Positions 1-6,256 of a stretch of 7,037 nucleotides of DNA are shown one piece after another. The stretch covers positions 4,899 to 11,935 of the forward strand of contig JALWJV010000308.1 of NCBI GenBank assembly GCA_026996955.1. The letters are read 5' to 3'. How positions within the stretch are numbered: the stretch's first letter is position 1; each line of letters starts with the position of its first letter. The notes beneath the pieces were generated by a model. It did not search any database, was not told the origin of the DNA, and worked only from the letters and a program-made list of their open reading frames with translations. Both the position numbers and the translations under genes were made by a program. The DNA comes from Deltaproteobacteria bacterium (GTDB lineage: Bacteria; Desulfobacterota; Dissulfuribacteria; Dissulfuribacterales; QOAL01).

Positions 1-571
1 GAGAAAATTTCTGCATTGCCTCTGCAAGTTGTCTTAAAGGCGACAGTCGTTTGTATATGAAGCGCACAAGCAGAGCAACAGAGCATAGGTAGATGAGCAT
101 GACCATTGCAAGGTTGCTGTAATACTGAATCATCATTTCCCTGTAACCGGAACGGGAGCATATAAGCGTGAGCAGCCCGATTTTTTGTCCGGTTGCAGGG
201 TCTATAATAGATTTCTCCTCTACCAGGTCTCCGGATATGTCTGAACTGCCTGTCTTTGAAAACTTATACTCTTTACCCTTAAGTTCATCTTTGATACGTA
301 CTGCTATGATGTAGTCATTTGCAAGTATTGCCTTTCCCGTCTCATTGATAGCCTTTTCAAATCCGTAACTTAAGTTTATGCCCAAGAGTTTAAGGGCATC
401 ACTCATTATGGTGGCAATCTTCTGTTCTTCCATCTGTCTGTACTCTGCCTGGATAAACCGGGTATTTAACACGCCTAGAAACAGAACTATCACTATTGAA
501 GCAGCGGCAAGCCAGATGGTGGTGGTGAATACCAGAGAATTTCTGTAGGGTAGTGTCCCGAGCGCTTTCAT
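1..571 (-). CDS. HAMP-containing transmembrane sensor, N-terminal part (runs off window)
   Basis: The 190 visible residues form the input half of an inner-membrane sensor. There is a short basic N-terminus, a first membrane helix at about residues 13-35, a periplasmic domain at about 36-151, a second helix at about 152-172, and the start of a HAMP linker (FIYKRLSPLRQLAEAMQ, 171-187). The protein is cut by the window edge, so its output domain is not visible. The start is ATG at 571-569, overlapping the TGA of the upstream YfiR-like gene as ATGA, with an AGGA Shine-Dalgarno (minus strand, at 579-576) inside that gene. In known Yfi-type clusters the partner is a periplasmic PAS-like/HAMP/GGDEF diguanylate cyclase (YfiN/TpbB); in other species it is a HAMP histidine kinase. 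Either fits here. Topology is well supported; the enzyme type is unknown. Confidence 0.85.
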   Translation of the reverse strand, partial: MKALGTLPYRNSLVFTTTIWLAAASIVIVLFLGVLNTRFIQAEYRQMEEQKIATIMSDALKLLGINLSYGFEKAINETGKAILANDYIIAVRIKDELKGKEYKFSKTGSSDISGDLVEEKSIIDPATGQKIGLLTLICSRSGYREMMIQYYSNLAMVMLIYLCSVALLVRFIYKRLSPLRQLAEAMQKFS

Positions 572-1161
572 AATTTCCTGTCAGAGGAATATAGGTCAGA
601 AATTCTAAGTAAGGCTGGTCTTAGAGAAATCCCACTTTTCTTCAGGGCTTCCAGGTTGATCACGGGTTTAACCCTGTACTTGATTTTCAGTGATACATGG
701 GCGCCATATTTCAGATAGCGGGGTGAGTAGGTAAAGATAATGCCGGATTTTCCTATCTTGTTAATGGCCTGTTCCATGATGTGTCTTCCGGCAGGAAGGA
801 TGTAAAAAATTGTGGCTCCTGGGCAGGAAGATTTAATGAATTTTTGATAAGAAACAACATTGGTGGTGATCTTAAAACCATTTATGCCATTGCTGTATAG
901 TTTGTTAATATAGCGTGCTAGTTCCCCTGCCTGCGGTATGTCATTCTGTTTGCTCAGGATGCAAACGGCAATTTTTCCATTCACGAGCCTCTTTTTGAAA
1001 TCGTAATCCATGAATACTGTCTTGGGCATAATAGAGGCATGAATTCTAAGCAGGTCTTGTCTGAGCAGGCTGGCATTACCTGAAGACACAGGCAGACTCA
1101 GGCAAAAGAATAGAAGGGACAGCCATATCCTATGGCATATTTTATGGTTTCTAATCTGCAT
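568..1161 (-). CDS. YfiR-like (DUF4154 family) periplasmic protein
   Basis: This 197-residue protein has a signal peptide: basic MQIRNHKICHR, hydrophobic core at about 12-26, likely cleavage near residue 30 (SSGNA/S). It is therefore periplasmic. The mature part follows the DUF4154/YfiR pattern: a strand with IAVCILS (64-70), a middle Cys-containing strand (SSCPGATIFYI, 111-121), a glycine-rich turn, and a C-terminal block VINLEALKKSGISLRPALLR (167-186) matching the family's typical 'INL.A...G..ISS.LL.LA' ending. Cys67 and Cys113 sit where many family members keep a cysteine pair and may form a disulfide. YfiR of Pseudomonas represses the diguanylate cyclase YfiN from the periplasm; the gene here lies between a TonB receptor and a HAMP sensor, which fits a similar repressor or adaptor role. 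Its ATG overlaps the receptor stop by one base (TGATG). Family assignment is from motif recall, not a search. Confidence 0.8.
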   Translation of the reverse strand: MQIRNHKICHRIWLSLLFFCLSLPVSSGNASLLRQDLLRIHASIMPKTVFMDYDFKKRLVNGKIAVCILSKQNDIPQAGELARYINKLYSNGINGFKITTNVVSYQKFIKSSCPGATIFYILPAGRHIMEQAINKIGKSGIIFTYSPRYLKYGAHVSLKIKYRVKPVINLEALKKSGISLRPALLRISDLYSSDRKL

Positions 1162-3131
1162 CAGAAGTCGTAGGATATCCTGAACATGTAGGTACGGCCT
1201 GGCCTAGGATAGTCTTTAGGATATGTATCTTGAGGAGCCGGGTACCGCACATCGTCGTCAAGTATGTTTTTTACCCCTGCTGTAAACTCTGCTGGCCCTA
1301 TTCTGTATGTGAGTGTCTCGTCGAGAACCACATAGCCTTTGAGGTCGTTTCGGCTGTCGCCGGTCTCCCTTAATCTCTTGGTAGCAAACCGGAGATGCGT
1401 GCCACATGTAAGCCCAAAGTCAAAAGTATGCAAAAAAATGACATTACCAAGCCATGAGGCAGTGTCTGGCAGCTTGTCATTATCTGCATCAACGCCGTAC
1501 ACATATGAGAAATTCATATCAAGAGAGGTATTTTCCTGAAAATTTTGCTTAATTGCCAGCTCTGCGCCTCCAAATGTGTGTCTTCCATGTTGGCTGTAGG
1601 TGATAGAAGAGGAGTCGTAAGAGATGATGTCGTTAATCTGGGTCCAGTAGGCATTGAACCCAATATGGCTGTCTCCATTGTTATAGATCAGCCCAAGCTC
1701 CAGGGTGTCTGATTTTTCAGATGAAATGTCTGGTTTGCCCCTGAATGGAACCGGGACATTCATGTACAGCTCTATCCATGAAGGTATCCTGTAGGAGTGA
1801 GAGTACATTGCCTTAATGTTCAGGTTTTCCATAAGGCGGTAAACTATGCCCGCCCTGGGATTAATGGTGTTATCCACGTCGGAATTGATGTCGTAACGGA
1901 ACCCAAAGGAGATATCGATGCTGTCATTTATGTGATACTGGTCATTGAAATAGAAGGTGCCTATATGTCTGGCTACCCTTGGTTTTATTACATGGTCAGG
2001 CATCAGGTTTTCTCCGGAGCCATTTACAAGATATGCCCTGAAGCTGTTTTTGTGCTGTTGATGGTTTTCAAATCTGAAACCGGCAAGTAGCTGGTTGTGT
2101 GTTGGCATCATGGCCTTTATTGAGAGGTCGGCATATATTTTGTCTTCCGAGTATTTCACTTCAAAAATCATACCGCCAAGCTCAAGAGGGGTTGCCATTG
2201 AGTCAACAGTTTCCTTGTAGTAGCTGTAACCACCCTTTGCAGTAAATGAAATTGTGTCGGACAAGGGCCTGGAGTACATGAGTTCTGACAGGAAAGTGGA
2301 GTTAATAAGCCCGTCCCGGGTGCGGTCCGGCTCAAGATAGAAAAATCTCCCGAACGCAACGCCACTTTTTGAACGCTTGAATCTGCTTGTAAATTTCAGC
2401 CCGTCACTTTCAGCAACCATTCCCACAGAATATGAGTTGCCATTCTCATTGCTCCTGCCATAACTTCCTCCCTTATCAGGTCCGGCCTTTACCTGTCGGT
2501 TGGTCTGGTCGTAATATCCGTCTATTCCCAGGCTCAGGTTGTGGAAGTTATGTTTGTATATCATCCCTCCCCGGTATGTATCGTATGATGCAGCATACCC
2601 GAATGCCGATGAACGACTCCAAGGGTCAGATGTGCGGGTAATAATGTTAATTACACCGCTCATTGCGCCGGATCCGTAAAGAACCGCGCCGGGCCCCCGG
2701 ATCACCTCTATGCGCTCTATCAGTTCAATGGGGAAGTCGTAATAGTAGTAAACAGAACCACGCAGGGCATTGTTTACGTCCATGCCATCTATGAGCAGTT
2801 TGACTTTGCCCTTCTCCTTTTCTCCCCTGAATATTAGCTGCCTTGCCCCGGAATTGTCCATGTACGGTTCAACACCTGGCACCAGACAGAGGGCCTCAAA
2901 AATATCGTTGATCCCGAGTTTTAAGAGTTCGTCTCTGTAGAGGATTGTTACAAAGGCAGGGACATCATCGCTATTAAGCCGCGTCCTGGTGGCTATGTCT
3001 GTGGTGTTTTTAAGCTCACGGGTGAACATGTCATCGTATGTTTTGTCATCACCCTTCATGGTATGGGCAACCACAGCATTACTGGCAATCATCCATGAAA
3101 GCAGTGAAAATATAAATAAAAGTTTTTTCAT
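1161..3131 (-). CDS. TonB-dependent outer-membrane receptor (plug plus beta-barrel)
   Basis: This 656-residue protein has a signal peptide (MKKLLFIFSLL..., cleavage likely after VVA, residue 22). An N-terminal plug domain follows at about 45-168. It carries typical receptor motifs: VPAFVTIL (57-64), LVPGVEPY (83-90), the LLIDGMDVN block (112-120), and ERIEVIRGPGAVLYGSGAMS (139-158) followed by GVINIITR. The rest is barrel-like, with alternating aromatic strands, and ends with VKNILDDDVRYPAP and the C-terminal FRISYDF, whose final Phe is usual for outer-membrane insertion. Length and layout are complete. No clear TonB box and no STN domain are visible. Its substrate cannot be read from the sequence. 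As first gene of an operon with a YfiR-like protein and a HAMP sensor, it may be a sensory receptor rather than, or besides, a transporter. No strong Shine-Dalgarno precedes the ATG (AAACCACAAATG). Confidence 0.95.
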   Translation of the reverse strand: MKKLLFIFSLLSWMIASNAVVAHTMKGDDKTYDDMFTRELKNTTDIATRTRLNSDDVPAFVTILYRDELLKLGINDIFEALCLVPGVEPYMDNSGARQLIFRGEKEKGKVKLLIDGMDVNNALRGSVYYYYDFPIELIERIEVIRGPGAVLYGSGAMSGVINIITRTSDPWSRSSAFGYAASYDTYRGGMIYKHNFHNLSLGIDGYYDQTNRQVKAGPDKGGSYGRSNENGNSYSVGMVAESDGLKFTSRFKRSKSGVAFGRFFYLEPDRTRDGLINSTFLSELMYSRPLSDTISFTAKGGYSYYKETVDSMATPLELGGMIFEVKYSEDKIYADLSIKAMMPTHNQLLAGFRFENHQQHKNSFRAYLVNGSGENLMPDHVIKPRVARHIGTFYFNDQYHINDSIDISFGFRYDINSDVDNTINPRAGIVYRLMENLNIKAMYSHSYRIPSWIELYMNVPVPFRGKPDISSEKSDTLELGLIYNNGDSHIGFNAYWTQINDIISYDSSSITYSQHGRHTFGGAELAIKQNFQENTSLDMNFSYVYGVDADNDKLPDTASWLGNVIFLHTFDFGLTCGTHLRFATKRLRETGDSRNDLKGYVVLDETLTYRIGPAEFTAGVKNILDDDVRYPAPQDTYPKDYPRPGRTYMFRISYDF

Positions 3132-3177
3132 TTGTGGTTTGATGGCTTTTTTTGAAAAGTATTCTGTTTTGCGGAAC

Positions 3178-3197
3178 TACTGTATCAATATTCAGTA
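3178..3197. promoter_or_regulatory. Imperfect dyad in the receptor leader, possible operator
   Basis: TACTGTATCAATATTCAGTA is a 20-nt imperfect palindrome with 7 of 10 half-site positions matching and perfect outer TACTG/CAGTA arms. It lies between the proposed receptor promoter and the receptor start codon, about 30-45 nt downstream of the expected transcription start. That is a plausible place for a repressor. No known regulator motif is recognised, and the AT-rich context makes chance possible. Confidence 0.3.
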
Positions 3198-3231
3198 CAC
3201 AGATATAAAATTGAGATGACCTATGATTTTC

Positions 3232-3259
3232 AGTATAGGGAAATGAGGCTGATAATCAA
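3232..3259 (-). promoter_or_regulatory. Sigma70-like promoter for the receptor operon
   Basis: On the minus strand TTGATT (3259-3254) and TATACT (3237-3232) are separated by 16 nt. They match the -35 and -10 consensus at 4/6 and 5/6 positions. Transcription would begin near 3225 and give a leader of about 95 nt before the receptor ATG at 3131. It was assigned by eye and is not supported by expression data. Confidence 0.5.
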
Positions 3260-3300
3260 GAAACTAAGTAACTGTTCAGCGCAATTTGTTAATCAATGTT

Positions 3301-3474
3301 GGTAAATGGTCATGTTTTTCCGTTCTGGTGAACAATTTTTTTTCTAAGGCTCGCTACGCAAAAATCGCGAAACTCGCTCGTTCTTCGCTGAAACAGACGC
3401 GATTTTTGTGGCTGCGCTTCGCCAAGAAAAACTACGAAATTCTTCAAAGTCACTCCAAAACAAGACCATTTACC
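3301..3474. repeat. Long imperfect palindrome, REP/MITE-like intergenic element
   Basis: The outer arms GGTAAATGGTCATGTTTT (3301-3318) and AAAACAAGACCATTTACC (3457-3474) are inverted copies with 17 of 18 positions paired. In the same register TGAACAATTT (3329-3338) pairs with AAATTCTTCA (3437-3446) at 9 of 10 positions. Farther in, CAAAAATCGCG (3359-3369) and CGCGATTTTTG (3398-3408) form a perfect 11-bp stem with a 28-nt loop, after an 8-nt offset between arms. Weaker pairing may continue outside the arms (TCAATGTT / ACACTGA). The element has no transposase and no obvious target-site duplication. It looks like a non-autonomous repeat or a large hairpin and could also end transcription between the two divergent operons. 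An open frame across it (3286-3510, plus) is judged non-coding. Confidence 0.8.
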
Positions 3475-3606
3475 ACACTGAATAGATACGAAACTAATTG
3501 GTTTGGATAGAGTCTATGGTAAAGTATCTACTCACAGTGTAGTTATTCTGCTGTATTGTAGGAGCTCGAAGTCGAGGATTCCGGTTTAAGCGTCTTTCCT
3601 GCCTTG
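3475..3606. other. Intergenic stretch with no recognised gene
   Basis: This stretch lies between the palindromic element and the kinase promoter. It contains a short imperfect dyad CTACTCACAGTGTAG (3528-3542). No open frame with coding character, tRNA or clear terminator was seen. With the palindrome and the two promoters, this accounts for the whole 557-bp gap between the divergent genes. Confidence 0.5.
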
Positions 3607-3635
3607 TTGACTATTTTTGTCCATGAGCTTACTAT
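3607..3635 (+). promoter_or_regulatory. Sigma70-like promoter for the kinase-sirtuin operon
   Basis: TTGACT (3607-3612) and TACTAT (3630-3635) are spaced by 17 nt, the optimal distance. They match the -35 and -10 consensus at 5/6 and 4/6 positions. Expected transcription start is near 3642, giving a leader of about 47 nt. The kinase start at 3689 is preceded by GAGGA (3680-3684) about 4-5 nt upstream, a fair ribosome binding site that supports that start. Confidence 0.55.
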
Positions 3636-3688
3636 TTTATTTAAAAGTGCCATTAGGATAAACTGCCACGTCTCTTTATGAGGACTAT

Positions 3689-5149
3689 ATGCCTGCAAGT
3701 ACAAAACCTTCCGTTTCGGATGAACTCCTGCCTTTTATCCACCTGCTTGAAAGAGAGCGCAAAGCATATTCTGAAAATCACTTCCCCAAAAAACATAACG
3801 ACATCCTGAATTCTTTCTGCAATGCGGCACAGTACGGCGGCGGGCTTCGTGACCTGTACCGTCTCTGCTGCTCTGTTCCGCCCCTTCTTGCCAAGGGTAT
3901 GGAGGGTTCTTTCTACCTCTACTGCTGCAGGGAAAAAGAACTTGTGAAGGTCTGCGACACCAAAAATGGGCTGATTAAACCTCATAAACCTGTGAGCAGG
4001 TCTCTTCCTCCTTCCCGCAGGCCCTATGAAACCTCGGACATGCTGGTATTTCCTCTCTTCTCCCGTCCTCCCAGGAATAACGAACGTGCGGAACTCCCCT
4101 GGCAATCTCAAAAAGACACTGACCATGATTTTTGCTTCTATCTGCACACCTCCGACCCTTTTGAGTCCCGTCTTAATATTCTTGGCATGTTTGCCATTCG
4201 TCCCATAGCGCGACTATTCCATGAAGACCGTCTTTTTTACAGAGTGCTGGCCCGATGGATAGGTTCTGAACTGAACAAGAGGCTACTCACAGTACAAAAC
4301 CTGAAGCATCTCTGTTTTATCAATGCCTTGGGAATGGATATTGGGCATAATATCATTATACCTAATATGCGTTTCAGGTATCTTTTCAGGCGGCTTAAAG
4401 AAAAGATCTCAGCACTTGATGATCTGGGGTCAGAGGTTGCTGGCTGTCTGTCTCACATCAGTGGAGATGCGTGCAATCACCTTACAGACCGGTACAGGGA
4501 AATCCACATAGAACTTGAAAAGTGCCATCACGAACTTGTGCAGCAGCACACCCAGATATCGCTTTTTCTTGAGAGTCTGTTCAGGGAGGAGCATTTCAGG
4601 TATGGGCATCTGGTGCTTAAGCCAGGCAAGTGCTTTGTTGAGCAGGATATCATACAGCCCCAGCTTGAGCTCTATGCAGGCAGGTTTGCCTCGCATGGCA
4701 TTAAGGTTGACAGGCCCCATAACATGTATCAGCAGGAGTTTCCGCTTATGGTGGATGTGGGGCTGCTGGCGCAGGTCTATGCCAATCTGTTTTCAAATGC
4801 CCTGAAATATACCAGTGAGATAATTACAAAGAGCGGAAAGAGGCGCAAGGCCCTTGCCTACGGGTGTGAAGAGGTGGAGGATTTTCCTGTCAAGGGGATG
4901 AAGGGGGTCAAGTTTAATGTCTTTACCACAGGGCCGCCGCTTTCAAGTGAACAGTGCAGGGAAATATTTGTTGACGGCTGGAGGGCTGATAATGACAGCA
5001 GTGTTCCAGGCACCGGGCATGGGCTTGCCTTTATAAGGCGGGTGGTTGAGGCACATGGCGGAGAGGTGGGCTGCGAGCCCACGGAGGAGGGAAATAACTT
5101 TTATTTTATCCTGCCCCTTTCTCCTGCAGAGCACAGGGAGGAAGCATGA
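3689..5149 (+). CDS. Soluble GAF-like sensor histidine kinase, orphan, atypical G1 box
   Basis: This 486-residue protein has no signal peptide or membrane helix, so it is probably cytosolic. Residues about 50-200 look like a GAF-type sensor domain, ending in a helix (FHEDRLFYRVLARWIGSELN, 177-196). An H-box-like segment follows: MDIGHNIIIPN (216-226), with His220 as candidate phospho-acceptor. A helical stretch (about 227-300) leads to a HATPase_c domain with N box NLFSNALKYT (366-375), G1 region VFTTGPPL (411-418), F box EIFVDG (425-430), G2 box GTGHGL (441-446) and C-terminal strand NNFYFILPL. The usual G1 aspartate (DxG), which contacts adenine, is Thr413 here. The H-box to N-box gap (146 residues) is longer than in typical HisKA kinases. 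No receiver or response regulator is adjacent. Its stop overlaps the sirtuin start as ATGA. ATPase fold is confident; autokinase activity is likely but unproven. Confidence 0.85.
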   Translation: MPASTKPSVSDELLPFIHLLERERKAYSENHFPKKHNDILNSFCNAAQYGGGLRDLYRLCCSVPPLLAKGMEGSFYLYCCREKELVKVCDTKNGLIKPHKPVSRSLPPSRRPYETSDMLVFPLFSRPPRNNERAELPWQSQKDTDHDFCFYLHTSDPFESRLNILGMFAIRPIARLFHEDRLFYRVLARWIGSELNKRLLTVQNLKHLCFINALGMDIGHNIIIPNMRFRYLFRRLKEKISALDDLGSEVAGCLSHISGDACNHLTDRYREIHIELEKCHHELVQQHTQISLFLESLFREEHFRYGHLVLKPGKCFVEQDIIQPQLELYAGRFASHGIKVDRPHNMYQQEFPLMVDVGLLAQVYANLFSNALKYTSEIITKSGKRRKALAYGCEEVEDFPVKGMKGVKFNVFTTGPPLSSEQCREIFVDGWRADNDSSVPGTGHGLAFIRRVVEAHGGEVGCEPTEEGNNFYFILPLSPAEHREEA

Positions 5150-5886
5150 GGGAGTCACGGGAAGACAGTATCATCAATGCTGCCAGGCTTGTTCATGAAG
5201 CCTCAAATGTCTATGCTTTTACCGGTGCAGGGGTAAGTGTTGAGAGCGGTATCCCTGATTTTCGGAGTGCATCAGGGCTCTGGTCCAGGTTTGATCCCAT
5301 GGAATATGGAACACTTGGCGCATTCAGGCGTGATCCTGAAAAGGTATGGCGCATGCTTCAGGAGCTGGTTCAAATAGTAGATGCAGAGCCAAATGCAGGG
5401 CACAGGGCAATGGCCCGCATGGAGGAGGCGGGGTTACTTTCAGGCATTATAACCCAGAATATTGACGGGCTTCACCAGAAGGCAGGAAGCAGAAACGTAA
5501 TCGAGTTTCATGGCAGTGTGTTCAGGCTGGTCTGCCTTGATTGCCACAGGAAATTTCCCCTTGACCGGTTCGCTGACAGCCTTCCGCCGTTCTGTCCTGA
5601 CTGCAGCACCATAATGAAACCGGACGTGGTGTTTTTTGATGAGGCGATTCCGCCAGATGCACTGAAACAGGCTGAGCGCATTGTCAGCAGGGCGGATGTG
5701 CTCATAGTGGCAGGCACATCATGCAATGTCATGCCTGCGGCACTGATTCCCCTTGAAGTTCATGAGAGGGGTGGAGAGATAGTTGAGATAAACCCTGAGC
5801 CAGTGCTCAAAGACATGTCAGCGGTTATCATCAGCGGGCCCTTTGCCAGTTCCATGGAGCAGCTCGTAAAGGCGCTTCCCAGTTAA
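5146..5886 (+). CDS. cobB: Sir2-family NAD-dependent protein deacylase (sirtuin)
   Basis: This 246-residue protein is a complete, single-domain bacterial sirtuin that removes acyl groups from protein lysines using NAD+, giving nicotinamide and O-acyl-ADP-ribose. Visible motifs: GAGVSVESGIPDFR (27-40, NAD binding), TQNIDGLH (103-110), catalytic His122 in FHGS, zinc cysteines C130/C133 and C150/C153, VVFFDEAIP (161-169), GTS (190-192) and EINPEP (214-219). At the acyl-pocket positions where E. coli CobB has Tyr and Arg (YxxR) I align Leu71 and Leu74 (VWRMLQEL). This argues for deacetylation rather than desuccinylation, by alignment in the head. A strong GGAGG (5137-5141) precedes the ATG, which overlaps the kinase TGA as ATGA, so the two are probably co-translated. 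It converges on the cytochrome gene after 24 nt. The symbol names the family, not proven orthology. Confidence 0.95.
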   Translation: MRESREDSIINAARLVHEASNVYAFTGAGVSVESGIPDFRSASGLWSRFDPMEYGTLGAFRRDPEKVWRMLQELVQIVDAEPNAGHRAMARMEEAGLLSGIITQNIDGLHQKAGSRNVIEFHGSVFRLVCLDCHRKFPLDRFADSLPPFCPDCSTIMKPDVVFFDEAIPPDALKQAERIVSRADVLIVAGTSCNVMPAALIPLEVHERGGEIVEINPEPVLKDMSAVIISGPFASSMEQLVKALPS

Positions 5887-5910
5887 CAGCAAGCGCTTTA
5901 TTACCCAGCG

Positions 5911-6183
5911 TTATTTCCGTTTGTGACAGAACAGGCACCTGTACTTTGGCGGATGTCCTTCAGGCAGCGGCTTGTCTCCATCCGGGTTGTGGCAGCTGGT
6001 GCAGAATTTTTCTGCCTCCTTTTTGTGCATGGAGAAGAATTTTTCATGAATTTCATCATGCGGCAGTTTGACAGTAGATTCCGGAGGGGCCAGGGCGAGA
6101 AATATCAGAATGCCAGCCCCCACTGCCACAAAGAGGATGTTGTAGAGGAGGGTATTCTTTTTTTTGTTATCAGATGTATCCAT
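5911..6183 (-). CDS. Small membrane-anchored di-haem c-type cytochrome
   Basis: From the ATG at 6183 the product has 90 residues: a short charged cytoplasmic tail (MDTSDNKKKN), one membrane helix at about 11-32, and a small periplasmic domain with two haem c attachment motifs, CTSCH (61-65) and CLFCH (83-87). His42, His46, His53 and His77 are possible distal haem ligands. The region between the haems is rich in Pro, Gly and Lys and very short. It is probably an electron-transfer or haem-containing sensor subunit tethered to the inner membrane; the partner is not visible. In-frame GTG at 6216 would add 11 residues (VSWDLGVIFSG); neither start has a convincing Shine-Dalgarno. ATG was preferred because the charged tail then directly precedes the helix. 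It follows the motB-like gene on the same strand with 73 nt between them and may share its transcript. Confidence 0.8.
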   Translation of the reverse strand: MDTSDNKKKNTLLYNILFVAVGAGILIFLALAPPESTVKLPHDEIHEKFFSMHKKEAEKFCTSCHNPDGDKPLPEGHPPKYRCLFCHKRK

Positions 6184-6256
6184 GCCGGAAAAGATAACAC
6201 CTAAATCCCATGACACGCAAGTAAGCTGTGCCTTTCTGGGTTAAGAGTAAGGCTCC

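Noticed and set aside
1171..1180. AGGATATCCT perfect 10-nt palindrome at the receptor 3' end
   Set aside because: It lies inside receptor codons, is too short to stand out from chance, and is too far from the next start to be its ribosome binding site.
3286..3510. Plus-strand open frame of 74 codons in the intergenic region
   Set aside because: It runs straight through the palindromic element, has no ribosome binding site and no domain-like pattern. The arms explain its sequence.
3653..4147. Minus-strand open frame of 164 codons opposite the kinase N-terminus
   Set aside because: It is antisense to a well-supported coding frame, has no recognisable motif, and covers the kinase promoter-proximal region. 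It is a shadow of the kinase codon pattern.
5146..5886. Sir2 protein as an anti-phage defence NADase (ThsA/DSR-like)
   Set aside because: It has the zinc cysteines, the catalytic His and the compact length of an ordinary protein deacylase, with no extra effector or sensor domain. The neighbouring HATPase protein has kinase features, not those of a defence ATPase.
5887..5910. Bidirectional terminator between the convergent sirtuin and cytochrome genes
   Set aside because: Only an 8-nt palindrome AAGCGCTT (5891-5898) and a weak CGCT/AGCG pairing are present, with no T tract. That is not enough to call a terminator.
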